From Spongospora subterranea f. sp. subterranea (taxonomy: Eukaryota; Endomyxa: Phytomyxea; Phytomyxea; Plasmodiophorida): 64,000 bases of DNA. Positions within the stretch are counted from its first letter, which is position 1, and each line of letters starts with the position of its first letter. The DNA lies in the NCBI GenBank assembly GCA_049724395.1, contig JAUGWO010000111.1, forward strand, positions 1 to 64,000, in the 5' to 3' direction. Position numbers and translations under genes: made by a program. Below are positions 28,301-40,663 of the stretch, in pieces. Below the pieces are notes generated by a model. It saw only the letters and a list, made by a program, of their open reading frames with translations. It ran no database searches and was not told the origin of the DNA.

Positions 28301-28379
28301 ATCGGGGATGCTTCCGGCACTGTCTCTGGTTCTCTGCCGCCCGGCTACTTGCCTCACGCTAAGCGCAAACCAATATATA

Positions 28380-28960
28380 ATCATGTCTGGAATTCAAATT
28401 GAAGACTTAATACCAATAATGTCTGAATTTGAAGACATAGTGGATGACAAGAATGCCCGTGAAATACCTGACGATGAGGGTGGGCGCCTCGCCAACAAGA
28501 AGCGTGGCCGAGCGTTTGCTGACGTCTTCGTGATCTTCAGAACCGTCATATTTCTTGATAGCGGACAGAACTTCCTTCATTCCACTACGACATCAACGTT
28601 ACAACTACGCTTATGTACAGAATCATGAAGGAAGTTCTGTCCGCTAACACGAAATACGACGGTTCTGACGATCACGATCTACTGCCTTGGCAACAAAAGA
28701 TTACAATGTACCTTTCAACCAAAGACCTTGAGAGTTTCATTGAAGGACCCCTTGACAGGCCAATAAGCAGGGAAGATTAATCTGAACTGGTGCTGTGTGC
28801 TGTCGGGGAAACGTTCAGATAGTGTGCTCCTGGTTTGACGGCCACGCTTCTTGTTGGCGAGGCGATCACCCTCATCGTCAGGTACATCACGGGTATTCTT
28901 GTCAGCGCAGTTCAAGGTGTACATCAACACCAACAATTTGTAGTTCACTAAGCAGTAAGC
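28380..28960. mobile_element. Copia gag fossil inside nested inverted duplications
   Basis: Bases about 28626-28780 (+) encode a copia gag start (DLLPWQQKITMYLSTKDLES, matching the gag of the complete copia elements near 47.3 and 60.4 kb). Its first part is present again in inverted orientation at about 28525-28585. A second inverted pair (about 28440-28505 and 28840-28905) encodes PDDEG-RLANKKRGR on opposite strands. It is broken and old; LTRs were not identified. Confidence 0.6.
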
Positions 28961-29047
28961 AGGGTGCATTTGCCGGCGCTATCATATCTGATGATGACAG
29001 TGATGCAGTATTGATCGACAGCATTGAAGTCAACGCAATTAAAATTG

Positions 29048-29875
29048 TCACTTTTGTAAAAAACCTGGTGGTTTTTGTTTTTTTTTTGTTTTGTATTGAA
29101 AGAATAAACCACTTCGGCGAGGCGAAACCCTGGATATTTCAGTGCCATAAGTTAACGGTTGCTGCTGAAGGACCAGCAGGATCTGGTTTATCAAACCCCG
29201 GACCATTGACGAGTGGCCACTGAAAGGTTCGGGGAGACATGCTCGCGGTTCTCGAATTGTTGGTACAATTCTTGCCTCTTGAACGGTTGATATTTGTTCT
29301 TGCTGCTGGCGAACTTGCTCCTGGAGTTGGGAGTGTTGTTGCCGCATCTCCAGTATGGTGCGTTGTAGTTGCTGTATGAAAGTCGAGTCGGTAGGTTCTG
29401 AGTTTTCCGGAATACTAGCATCAGAATTAAGATTCATGGAGGGTTGGAATGAGGGCTGATGATGACGAAGGACTAGACTGGGGAACGGAGGAGACGGGGA
29501 ATTGGCTTAGCGAGGCGAAAGGTACGTAAACCTTGATAGAAGAGAGAGAGAGAACAACAGACACGAGGGAAGAGACTGGGCGAGGCGAAAGGTACGTAAA
29601 CCTTGATAGAAGCGAGAGAGAGAACGGAGGAGACGGGGGAATTGACTTCGTGAGGCGAAAGGTACGTAAACCTTGATAGAGGAGAGGATCGTATTATAGT
29701 GTTAGACAACGACGAGAGTAGGAAAGAGCCCAAGATTGTGTATATTAGCGACTATCAATACGATCTGATTCCCTTGTGGTAACTTGTATTCAGGGAATCA
29801 TATCGTCTAATGTGTGTCACTGTACATATATTACCTATTGTGGGGTCATTACATGTGGGGCCCTGACACTGGTGG
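29048..29875 (-). mobile_element. Ty3/gypsy 5' fragment: LTR edge, leader, gag start
   Basis: The reverse strand starts at TGTCAGGGCCCC (about 29875), a typical gypsy LTR start. It continues through a repeat-bearing leader into a gag start at about 29437 with a Gln-rich coiled coil and CLPEPFSGHSSMVRGLINQ, which matches the conserved N-terminal gypsy gag motif. The element is a broken fragment. Confidence 0.6.
29505..29690 (-). repeat. Three direct repeats, ~70-base period
   Basis: GAGGCGAAAGGTACGTAAAC followed by a purine-rich GA run occurs three times (about 29513, 29583 and 29652) inside the leader of the gypsy fragment. Confidence 0.8.
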
Positions 29876-30578
29876 CTCCCCTGCAGCAACAGCTACATTC
29901 ATGTCTGGCTCATACCGACCGACGTTCCTCACGTGAGGTCTTCCCTCAGGAATGCAACGCATTCCAGTTGCTGGTCAGCGATCCGTTCCGTTTTCCGGAA
30001 TGTAGTACAGTTGGCACATCTCCGTTCGGATTACACTGTCAATTTTTTTAGTGACGCCTGCAACGCATCGTGGTCTGTTGTTGTGACCCAGTGTGACGGA
30101 TAACGTCTGCCTCAAATACTGGAGCTTTAGAACAGGATGGCTTTATAAGTGAATTAAAGGAATGAACCCAAAAGCCTCAGCCAAATTCGTCTTGTCCAAT
30201 CTGGTTGCGTCACGCCTCATGTCGGAACACATCCCGAACACGTCATGCCTCATGAAGCAACACATCCTGACCAATACGAGCTGCTTGGTGACGCGACACA
30301 TCAGGCGGAACATTAACGAAAAAGTTCCCGTTATATAAAAGCGACGACGGCTGCGCCTTCAAGTCTTCAGGCCGAGTCAGTCTATCTGGTGCGATGTGTA
30401 TGCAGCCCTTCCAACGATCCTGTGACTCATTAATGCCTCGTCGCGCCAGCGGAATCCCGAATGGCGATCGCGCGTAAAGCCCCCATCTCCTCTATCAATG
30501 TCATGGTTGGTGCCGTTCTCCTCATTTTCCGCCCCATCGTAAGAAATATCGACGTCAGAAGCGTCGCGGTAGGTTGCA
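29876..30578. other. Unassigned stretch between gypsy fragments
   Basis: ORFs at 29776-30051 and 30461-30664 have no recognisable content. TCAC(GC)CCTCATG-type short repeats occur near 30.2-30.27 kb. Probably retroelement-derived. Confidence 0.3.
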
Positions 30579-31510
30579 TTATTTTGACTGCTTCAACTCG
30601 GCTTCCTGATCATTCGTGTCGTGTATTCCCGCATCATCACTTGGTGTATGGCCCCTTACAATAGACCGCGCCGCAAATCCCTGTTTATCATCGTCCTTGT
30701 CGCCTCCCACCGCGACCATCAGGAACTTGCCCCTTGTTGGACCCGTCAGCACTTTGTGGTGAACGTCGATCAGTAACCGGAACTGCTCCAAAAATGGTGT
30801 GCCCAACGTTAGCGGGTAAGGAGAGTTCTTTGGGACTCCTTCCATATTGGCGCCTGTGCCTATTTCAGTTAGATTAGCATAAATTGAACCCATCGTTGAA
30901 CTCGGTACGCCTGTAAACCCTTTAACCATGATAAGGCCCTGCCGGTCGACCTCATGTCCGGCCGGCAACACGTCCTGATCCACGAAGTTCAGTGACGCCC
31001 CGCTGTCAACGAGCGCCAGCAGTGGCCTGTCGCCCATTGTCACTCTGATGGCGAGCACCTTTCCTGCCATGCTGTTCGCTTGTGTCACGAAATTCCACAT
31101 CGGTGAGCTCGCCATGTGCGGTTGGGTACGACCATCCCCATAATCTCCACTGCTCGGTTCTGTAAGTCGAAATGCTTCCTTAGGTGGTTCGGGACAAAGT
31201 CGTTCGAAATGTCCTTCGCTGTCACAATTCCAGCAACGAACAAGTCGTTGCGCTTGCGCAGATGCAACCTTGCAGCGGGACGGAGGTCGCGATGCCTCGC
31301 CTGTGATCGCTCAATGCTCAACGCCTTTGAAACCATCTTCTCAAAGGACTCAATCTCAGAGAACAGACCGAGGCTGACGCGATAGGACCCAGAAGAGCGT
31401 CGCGAAATTGCTGTGCCAGCAGAGACGGCGGCATTTGGAAGCCTTGCTTCGACGTGCGCCTGACTTTCGCATAAGCCAGCGAAAATTCGACGTCAAAATC
31501 CTCCACCGGC
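30579..31510 (-). mobile_element. Ty3/gypsy gag end and protease fragment
   Basis: In reverse-strand order: gag C-terminus (FSLAYAKVRRTSKQGFQMP), a CCHC zinc knuckle (CWNCDSEGHFERLCP, near 31.2 kb) and a retropepsin domain (LALVDSGASLNFVD near 31.0 kb, TLGTPFLEQFRLLIDV near 30.8 kb). It is a broken piece of a gypsy element with a few breaks; no LTR was assigned. Confidence 0.8.
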
Positions 31511-32870
31511 TGCCTCGGACGCTGTCGTAGATCATTAAACTTGTCTAAGCTATTCCGGCCATGTCGTGCCTAGTGAGAGTCTGAGCTGATTGTATTTGTT
31601 CTGAATAGCATACCGAAACGATGATGGCAAAATAGGCTGTGCGGCAAGCATTATCATGATCAAATTGATACAGAAAGTGACAATGCTGAGACTGCGGTGA
31701 GAGCTCGGACAATCAATTTTCGGGCGAAATTTACCACTCGTCGACTATCAACAACCATCAAAATGACTCTCATGTTCCTGATTATATTGGAATCCCACAA
31801 CAATCAGATCACCTTCTATCCAAGCCCCATCACAAGGGCAGAGAAATTTGACCAGATGCAGATACTGTTGTTGACATTTTGGGAAGCTGTTGACAAAACC
31901 GTTGAAGTTCCCTAATATTGACGACGTGTCGAACAATCCGATCAATTTTAGCAACCACTATTTCTCCTCTAATTCCCCTCGGGAACTCCACAGGTAAAGC
32001 GATTCGAATCAAGACCTGTCCGACCGGCTCAACGATGATCATTCCCGAATTGACTGGCTATTAACGACTCCGATCACTCTTCCAATGTATCAAAGGCTCC
32101 GTGCTGTTAACGCCTTCTCAATTATCGGTTTCGAAAGACGTTTCAGGCATCGCCAGGAGACTTTGACAACCCGAAATACGAAACCCCTCCGTTAAACTTA
32201 AAACATCATTGCTTGCGGCGTCCTAAAGCTCGCGTAGTTTATTATCCATAAAAACAATGTCAAAGGAGCGAGGCTGACCGATTGATATAAGAGAGTTATC
32301 CAGGGGAGGAGCAACTCCAACGTTGTTCCGGTAATCTTGCGACTGTAAGATAGATCGGTTAGTCCTCATATTTTGGTTCGAAAGACTTAAAGTCCTAAGG
32401 ATTAGGATTTAATGATTCCAAAACTAGAAAGTTGTAGAACCTAGAACATCTTTTTGTCCTCTCATTTCAAACCGATGACCGACCTACACTTGATTTTACT
32501 GAACGTGAGTCGACTTTTACGTCGGGCCACGTTCGAAAACGGCAAACCAATGCGACCAGACCGCTTGCGCAATACGACAACGAACTTTCGTCGTCGCTGG
32601 AAACGGACCCCAATTTCAACCTGCGTCGGAACTGTCCCATCCACAGGTGCACCATTTGCCAGCGTGGTCCTCAGCAATGCTGACTCACTTTCACCCCCAA
32701 ATCCTTCACTGGTTTATGGTGAAAATCCCAAAGTGGGTTAGGTGAAGAGATTCTCTCCCAGCCCACGTAAATGGAAACCGATTCCCCTGTTTTGAGAACG
32801 CGACACTATCCGCCTAGAGAAATTCTGACGACCCCTGTTCTGCTCAATCGTGATATATCGCCCAGATATC
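31511..32870. other. Unassigned stretch
   Basis: Only shadow-like short ORFs. A frame near 32.47-32.69 kb contains closely spaced Cys residues (NCPIHRCTICQRG), possibly a decayed zinc-binding segment. Confidence 0.25.
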
Positions 32871-32873
32871 ATC

Positions 32874-33200
32874 ATGTCGGGCGCTAAGAAAGAATCTGTA
32901 GAACACGCTGATCATATTAAACAATCCAGTGCCCACCGCGACAAGCCCAAAACATGGCCTACAGAGTTCAAAACCCAGCGAAACTGGTTTTTCACCAAGA
33001 AATCAACTCCTCGACGCTAAAAGGAAAAAACAAGGCAAAAGGGCGATTGATTCAGCAGTCGGAGGCTTCCCTAGAACTGGGCGCTTCCTTGTTAGCTGCC
33101 CATTTGGGATCCAAACCAAGGATTTCACATACGGCGGAAGACTGGACGTTTTGATGTTCCGGATGTGCATTGGCATAAACGATCGTGGAATTGTTATTTA
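32874..33200 (+). CDS. Hypothetical short gene, possible two exons
   Basis: ATG at 32874 opens MSGAKKESVEHADHIKQSS; a second frame takes over near 33.0 kb with KGRLIQQSEASLELGASLLA. The switch could be a small intron or decay. No family is recognised. Confidence 0.25.
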
Positions 33201-33720
33201 GTCGACTGAATGACCATCCCGGAATCCATTTCGTTAGAGGTTTGCTGCAAAAGGCAGAGAACTTGGCGACGTCCAGGTGCAGTGGCGGCCACCTGGACCA
33301 CGGTCATTGCCAGGTCTGGGTCTGGTCAACCGTTATGGCGATACGGGACCAGATCGTGCTGGTAATCTAGTCTGACCCTAATGTCCAGCGTATTGTTATA
33401 GGCATCCGCTAAGTGCCTCATAGATTGATCGCCGGGCAGATTTGGCGACAGCGTATCCTTTCCACCGGTTTGTGGATAATTAATATCGCATCGCTATGGA
33501 TGGGGGTGTTAGGATTGAATCATTAAACTGACGTTCGATGACACAGAGCGAGACTTGTTCTTCACTGATGGCTTCAGGCGATGCCGAACCGGATGAAACA
33601 GCTCGCAGACGTGGGGAGCGATCGTGAGGGTGCTGTTCACACCTGCATCTTATTTCGATAAGGAGCCGATTCACTCAGATTTACGAATTTCGCAGCGATT
33701 CCCCATGTGCCCAGGAGTCG

Positions 33721-34020
33721 TCATGACGCCGTCGCTGCAGTCGACTCCATATTTTGAACAAAGGCCTTGATCCGTGTGGCGTCGTTGGTTTTAACAGTTA
33801 CCAGAAAGTAATTGCTGCTCCCTCCAGGTGATGGCATATGGTGAAAACGCGGCTTCTTTAGACTAAAACATTCGCATGGGTGAGTCGACCGTACTTCAAA
33901 CGATGCAGGTTTTTCACTAAGACAGTCATCGACGATCGTCTGGACATGAGTTGTTGCACCATTAGAATGAAACGCGATTTGGACTTGATCGTGAAAACCA
34001 ACGCAGCTCGTGATTTCCAA
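33721..34020 (-). CDS. Hypothetical ORF of 99 residues
   Basis: A single open frame ending in a stop, with mixed, protein-like composition (FEVRSTHPCECFSLKKP, SNYFLVTVKTNDATRIK). No signal peptide or membrane segment and no recognised domain. It lies between retroelement fragments and may be part of one. Confidence 0.3.
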   Translation of the reverse strand: MEITSCVGFHDQVQIAFHSNGATTHVQTIVDDCLSEKPASFEVRSTHPCECFSLKKPRFHHMPSPGGSSNYFLVTVKTNDATRIKAFVQNMESTAATAS

Positions 34021-34169
34021 GAAATGCTAGGAGGTCTGGGCTGTCCCCAGGAATTGGCAGGGTCAATCTAGAAGGGCAAGGAAGATTGCCCAACAATTAT
34101 CGCCGAAGCTGTCGCTAGCCATGATCTCTTGGTTCTAACACATTTGTTTACTTTGGACCCCTGGTCGTT

Positions 34170-36060
34170 TTATCGAGTACTGAAGGCCGGCGGTGGCAGC
34201 ACCTCGTCAAGACGATAAAGATCGGGAAGGTGCAATGTATGCGAAATCAAAATGAATGATCTGATTGGCAATAGATGTATGAAGAGCTGCGCCAAAAGCG
34301 CGAGGGATACTATTACCCCTAGCATTAACAGCGCAATGAAGGCATTGAAGGCAGAAACACGACACATCATTGATGAGAGTGGCCCAAAAAAAAATAGGTC
34401 TTGTAAGGCATTTCGAGTAGCTTGAGTTCCTCGGTGACCAGAACGTCCCCAATGCGCAATGATCAATAATCGAAGTTGAAGTTCGACAGCTTCAGTGGGA
34501 ATCCATATAATATTGCCCGAATTTAAAAACAGATCTTGCGATGAAATCCTGGTGAAAACATGCCCTCTTTAATACACGGCGATTTTTGCAAAACAACTTC
34601 AAAAGCATTACTCTGGGTTACCAGAATTTCCAACAACGACGGCCATAAAAAATCGGGTTGTTGTAAAGGTTGAGAGGCACTGATGCCGAAATTCGATTGA
34701 TACAAATTGTACTGTCCTGTCTTGTCGAGCCAATCGTGACCCGAGATCGGCCCAGACATTGATTTCTCCGGAAATTCCTTCGATGACATAGGCTTTACCA
34801 TCTGAACGAAGTCGCCACCGATAAAATCTTATCCAGAGAGTGTTGTCAAAAAAAACGCCAGAAGATTGCGGACCATATAGGAACACCAAACTACGATGAT
34901 CTGATACGAAAAGGATGCACACCTGTACAAAGAAGATAATCAAACTGGCCGACCGCATGTTGAATTGGGAACGCTTCTTTTTCAGGAACAGACGATTGTA
35001 AAGAAGTTCGTTTAAATCCTCCACTGCAGAAGGCAAAAGGTTCATGTCGTTGATCCTGAAAAGGAAGATAAAGATCTTCAAACGACACTTGCGTGATTGT
35101 AACCATTCAAACCTGCTTACTCGCATCGGAAAATAAGCACGAACAAAATCTTCCTTTGGATACGCCAAAGTAACAGCTTCTCTAATTGACACAATAACAG
35201 TTTGGAAAGCCTGGGAAAAGTCATCATTCCAACCAACATCCTTTAGCACGACTCGGGCGGCAGATTTCTTTGTCCGCAATGTCAAACCTGAAAAAACGTC
35301 TTCCAAAATTTGTCGAAAAGGAGCAATTACACATGAACATTTGGGATAGATGATGATAGCCACGTCATAAGAATTGCATGAGATTGTTAAAACTCAAGAC
35401 GATTAAGCATATCTGAGATGTATGGGGTTTCCCCTATTTACCGGCTGAAGGCCCGTCCCGCATGTTTCGGTGTACCGTAAATAAATTAACTCCTCTATTA
35501 TTCGAGTTTGCAGAGAGATGAGCTCCAGTTGTTGGTAGTTGGAAATTGATTAAAACCTGAATTCGAGCGGGATCATGGCTAATACCCGTCGCAGAACATG
35601 TTCGACCACACCATTTGGCACATAATAGGAAAAACTCGCACTTAATGACATTGAGCTTGCGACCAAACTGTCGACATCTCCCAACAACCTCTCTTAAAAG
35701 CAATAATAAATTTTTAAAACTCAAGGCGAATCTCAAAACGTCATCAAGCCATACTAAAAGTTTGTTAGGCACCATTTCGTGAAATATTTCGTACATTCCT
35801 CGCTGAAACAACGCAAACACTCCATTGCTGTTTCCTTGTGCCAGTATGGTAGGGGTATAAGCACCAAATGGGGTAATAAAACTTTGACAATCAAGATAGC
35901 CAGAAACGGGGAACTGCCAATAACCTTTAAATGCATCCAGAGTGAAAAAACACGACGAACCAGCGATGTAAGAACCCAAGGTGTGCTGGTACGGCATCGG
36001 AAATTGCTGAGGTTGAAGACACTTACGACAAGCAAGACAGGAAATTTATCCCAGGATGGA
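34170..36060 (-). mobile_element. Ty3/gypsy pol fossil: RT, RNase H, integrase zinc region
   Basis: In reverse-strand order: reverse transcriptase (FFTLDAFKGYWQFPVSG, SFITPFGAYTPT, LLVWLDDVL; about 35.95-35.5 kb), an RNase H-like region (about 35.3-34.6 kb) and the integrase zinc-binding region (IIAHWGRSGHRGTQATRNAL near 34.45 kb). It is broken, with several breaks, and appears old. Confidence 0.75.
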
Positions 36061-36061
36061 T

Positions 36062-36420
36062 ACTGACAATCGGAGATAATATCGTTTCGTGGAAAAGCAA
36101 GACGCAAGCATCTGTTGCACTATCCACCACCGAGACCGAATACATGGCCGCTTCTGATGCAATGAAAGAAATAATATGGTTTCAAGACATATTAGAAGAA
36201 CTTCAAACGATTGATAGTAAACACACACTTCTTTATCAAGACAACCAAGGGATAGAGCAGAATAATAGCAACAATCAGCGGACTAAGCATATTGACGTCC
36301 GTTACCATTTCATCAGGCAAGCGATCGAACAAGGACGAGCCGAGATGTGCTACTGAGCAACGGAGACGATGATCGCCGATCTGCTCACTAAGCCGACCGT
36401 CGCCGAGCTTCGAGCGACAT
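36062..36420 (+). mobile_element. Ty1/copia RNase H fossil
   Basis: Translation includes ALSTTETEYMAASDAMKEII, LYQDNQG and RTKHIDVRYHFIRQAIEQG, the conserved copia RNase H end. It is a broken fragment from a lineage different from the two larger copia families in this window. Confidence 0.8.
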
Positions 36421-36594
36421 CACGATACTCTCTACAGAATGAACGGGATAAAAATCTCCAAAATCCCAATCACAAGTTCAAGCACAGCCCACCGATTTCT
36501 CAACGAAGGGGCATGTCAGACTGGAAGTGTTGTTGATACCGGTGACTGATCATATATCATATATGATGTGATGCAGCCTGTACTCGACCCTACA

Positions 36595-36880
36595 AATGGG
36601 ATAATAAACTTCACTCTTTTTCTTGTTTTGACAAATACCGGTGCACCTGTCGTTAATATACACGGCAACCCAATTTGGCACAAGGCCCGGTTGGTGGCGC
36701 AAGGATTTAAACAATGGCTTGGAATCGACTTCTACGAAACATTCGCTCCCGTTAATTCAAGTGCGACCCTAAGACCATGAGATTCATCAAATGGGTGTCG
36801 ATACGGCATATCTCAACGGAAATATCGACGAGGAGATATACATTCGACAGCCCGAAGTTCGGGCAAGCCGGAAACGAATA
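36595..36880 (+). mobile_element. Ty1/copia reverse-transcriptase fossil
   Basis: KARLVAQGFKQWLGIDFYET followed by FAPV is the hallmark N-terminal copia RT block. A short broken fragment. Confidence 0.8.
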
Positions 36881-37189
36881 GGGCTTTGATTGGATCCGGA
36901 TTATACCCGGTATCCGGTATCCGATAAGTGCCTCGGATCGGATCTCGGAATTCGTCGCTCTTTGGGTGACGTCCCCATATTTGATGATCATGTGTCAATC
37001 ACAGAAATTCGACACCTTCTGAAATTAACCCGATCGCGCATCTGGAAACGGTGCTTCTGACTCGCTGTCTCAAATTCATGTCTTTCCGCGAAGCATTTGA
37101 CCGACTAACTGTCCGCCTCAGTGACCGAATGCCATGTGACGTTTCATCCAGTCTCTCTGTAAGTGGCGGGGAAGCTATGGCAAGCAAAG

Positions 37190-39330
37190 GACAAGGAAGT
37201 AGAATAGAAGTTTATTGGATAATGTTAGGGCTTTAAATAGGGCATAAAAGCAGTGTAACGAGAAGGACGGGACGTAGGCTAGGATAACCCGACCAGTCAA
37301 GAGGGCATAAAGGCAATTGCAGTGATGGGAGAGAACTGCAATTTGCTTAGATCAAGGAGTAACGAGTGAGGTTAAGCAGGCCCCATCGTAGAACGTGCGG
37401 CGTCCTCGCGGGCGTGGAATGCTCTGATAAGGTCAGCGGAGATGTGAGAAGCGGTCTCCCAGGAGTTGTGTTCTGCAGAGTAACCAACCCAAGAGACCAG
37501 ATACTGATCAACCCCACGGCGACGGCGATGGGCGAGGAGGTGGTCGACATGGTAATATTCGTCATGACCAATTTTAAACGAAGAAGGGGGAAGTGGAACG
37601 GAAGGACGTCCAGGGAAAGTTCGCGGATCTTTGAACGGCTTCAACTGGGAGATGTGGAAGATGGGGTGAACGCGGATTTGGGAAGGCAACTGCAACCTAT
37701 ACGTTAAACTACAGATTTTGTCAGTTATGGGGAATGGACCGATAAAGATTATGTAAAGCTTGCGTTTGGTAGGCGGGAGGTAGTCCGGCAGGATGTGTTA
37801 AGTGGACAGCAGGACTTGGTCGCCAACGGATAATTGAACATCGTGGCGACGACGGTCAGCATGACGGCGTTGACGTTCCTGTGCTTGAGCGAGCGTGCTG
37901 CAGAGTAGCACGAGTGGATTCAAGGAATTCCGTGATCGAGGCGGAGCATCAAGGTGACGACGTAAAAGAGCAATGGGTGTGCGAGGGAGATATCCATTGC
38001 AGAGATAGAACGAAGAGTAGGTTGTCGAAGAAGATACTGGAGTTGTAGGCGAACTCAAGAGCTAGAAGTTGCTCGTACCAGGCGGTTTGAAAACGTGTGG
38101 TGCTACATCGGATGAGCTGATTGAGAATACGGATAACACGTTCAGTCTGGCCGTCAGTCTGCTGATGGTGTGAAGTGGACAGGCGTAGCGTGGTTCCTAA
38201 GAGTTTGAAAAGTTCGGTCCAAATTGTGCTTGTAAATTTGGGATCACGATCCGAGATTATCTCATCAAGAATGCCATGATGTTTGAAGATGTGATGGAAA
38301 AAGAGATGAGCAGTGTCAGCAGATGTAGCAGTAGTACGAGTTGGAATAAAATGTGCGAGTTTTGAAAGGCGATCAACAACTATGAAAAGTGAATCAAAGC
38401 CGGCGTGACATTGAGGGAGTGCGACCATAAAGTCCGTGGCGATGGAAGACCAACGGTGTAACGGAATGGCCAGTGGTTGTAACAGACCGGCGGGCCGTTG
38501 TGTACTTGTCTTGTTGCGTTGGCAGACATCGCAAGTGCTACAGAAGTTACGGCAGTCGGACTGAAGTGTAGACCAGTAAAAAGATTTAGCAGTACGGAGG
38601 TACGCTGTAGCAACACCGAAGTGACCTTGGTGAGAAGGATTATGGTTTTCGGCGATGATGTTGGTATGGTATGGTATACAAAGGATCGCGGGTTCTTATG
38701 GGGCCTGTGTACTACCAGGCTTTCCCTACTTCCGCCTGGCCGCTACAAGTAGCTTGGGTATCCAATGAAGGAACCTATTAGACCAGCTGGATTCAGCAAC
38801 ATAATCTGTCCTAACGACCACACCGAATGGGCCCTGCCCCCACCTGATTACATTGCCTATCCAGAGTTTCCGAGTTTACTGCAAGCAGCTCGCTCTCCCA
38901 CATTCATTAGAGGCCACGTGGTCAGACCTTCGTGCTCAACATTCAGTCTACTTTTCCGTATTGGATGCAACCTTGGGGGGTCTCCCAAAATTCCATCACT
39001 CACGGGGTTTCGAACTCATGACCAACACTCACCCGGACATGGTACCCTGCCACCAACAGGGTCACAGGGACAGACAGGAACCAAGCTTTCGGCGATGATG
39101 GTATGGCGCAGAACAGTGTCATTCGGGACGCAGACGCGATGTTCGAAAAACAGGAGACCGTCTTGCGTCGAATATTGATCCGGTAACCTGTCAGGGGAGA
39201 TAACAGCGAGCAGGTGTAAATCACCGAAGTCTGCATCGTTAGCGTAGGCGTCAGAATTTTGGTGAGCAGAGGCAACGACGACCGACCCGAGGTACTGCGT
39301 TAGAGCGTGAGTTGCAATCAGGGGAGACAC
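37190..39330 (-). mobile_element. Ty3/gypsy chromovirus, partial
   Basis: In reverse-strand order: RNase H/integrase junction (about 39.3-39.1 kb), integrase core (DSLFIVVDRLSKLAHFIPT, IISDRDPKFTS, HHQQTDGQTERVIRILNQL; about 38.4-38.0 kb), integrase C-terminus (IFHISQLKPF near 37.65 kb) and a chromodomain (YLVSWVGYSAEHNSWE near 37.5 kb), then an LTR-like edge near 37.2-37.35 kb. A SINE (38661-39086) interrupts it. The element is broken, missing much of its 5' half, with a few breaks in what remains. Confidence 0.88.
38647..39100 (-). mobile_element. SINE copy A with 14-base target duplication
   Basis: Element 38661-39086 is flanked by TTTCGGCGATGATG at 38647-38660 and 39087-39100. Read on the reverse strand, it has an internal polymerase III B-box-like GAGTTCGAAACCCC near its 5' end and a 3' tail of ATACC repeats. 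It is inserted in the gypsy chromovirus. About 426 bases long, it looks full length compared with the other copies. Confidence 0.85.
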
Positions 39331-40570
39331 TCTACTCTCATCTCATTGCCCTTCTTTGGAGTGGTATCAGGACGACGCTGGCATTACGTCCACTTTCTGT
39401 GGAACTTCGTTCCCAAATCGCAACGGCATCGCCCAGTCGTTCGGAAGTTTTTTCGGATTACGTTGATCAATTCCGAAAATAATTATGGCATCGTGCCCAA
39501 TCTATGCCGAATCGATGTGGTCTTTTTGAAGATCAAGTCGTTCAGTCGTTCATCGATTCCCTTGACCAGTACAATGCGGATTTGTTCACAAAATCGGTGG
39601 AGTCCGGTGCCAGAGATACTTCCTTGGAATCCTCCTTTTTAATCGTGTTCGAGAAAGCATCGACTCTATCGGTCACCCGCTCCGTTCTGTACTCTGTGAA
39701 ATTCCCTCACGTGAACCGGATTACCACATTTCCACCTTCGACACGGGCTCTTATCGTCGCGCCCGATGATTCTGGCCCAGCGAAGACTGTTCCTGGTCCC
39801 CCGGCACCAGCTCTATTGCCAGTGTGCGATCACCTTGTTCAGACATGCCCAACCTGTCCTGATGAACGTCGCAAGCAGTTGCTTAAAGAATTTCGCGATC
39901 GCATGCAAACTAGAGCTCCACGACACCCTTCGTCGGTAGTGTCCATTCCCGTTTCCCCCAGCATCACTGCCTCTCGCCATGTTTTCTACTGAAATGGCAA
40001 TCCCTTATTGCTTGGATACTGGTGCGGATGTTTGTGTCATGTCGGTTGACGTTGTACAGCGTCTGACCGTCCTCGACATCCCATTCCATCGATGTGCCAG
40101 TCCTACCTCCTCGATTTTTTCTGTTCACCAACTGTCCCAGTAAAGGTTGACTTTTGCATTATTGTGCCATCGGTGACCTTGCCGGCTGTGTGGTTTTACA
40201 CTCCCTTCGGTTTCAGGTTGTGTCATGTCCTCTCAAGGAGGTTCTCATATGCAAGCCAGTTTTGGACTATTTCGGGCTTAATGTCCAAGATATGTTTGAA
40301 AGCATATCTCATTCAAATTCCGAGTTCGATGTGTCCGATGTTCGCGAATTGTCACCATCTGGTCTTCATCGCGTCGGTTCCATATCAGATTGGACAACAC
40401 AGACTACTCCTTCTGATTCCGACACAGATTCCCAGGCTTTCCATGTCAGTGATGTTCCACCTGACCTGGTTCAATCGGCAATGCAAGAGGTTGTGTCGCA
40501 GTCGGACATACTGGCAATTCATGAAAAAGACCGATCTTCAAATATCTTAGGTGCATTTGTCAACTTTTGA
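39331..40570 (+). mobile_element. LTR-retroelement gag-protease fossil
   Basis: Gag-like frames (SMPNRCGLFEDQVVQSFIDS; a CDHLVQTCPTC cysteine cluster) are followed by a retropepsin site (CLDTGADVCVMSVDVV near 40.02 kb) and KEVLICKPVLDYFGLNVQ. The plus orientation is opposite to the adjacent chromovirus. A broken gypsy-like fragment with several breaks. Confidence 0.65.
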
Positions 40571-40663
40571 AGGCGCTTTGGACGGTTTGAATGTAGGCAA
40601 TCTAGAGGGGTTTCTTAGTCATTGTAAGTGGGACCATTAGCAGCTTATAAAAGACGAAATAGC

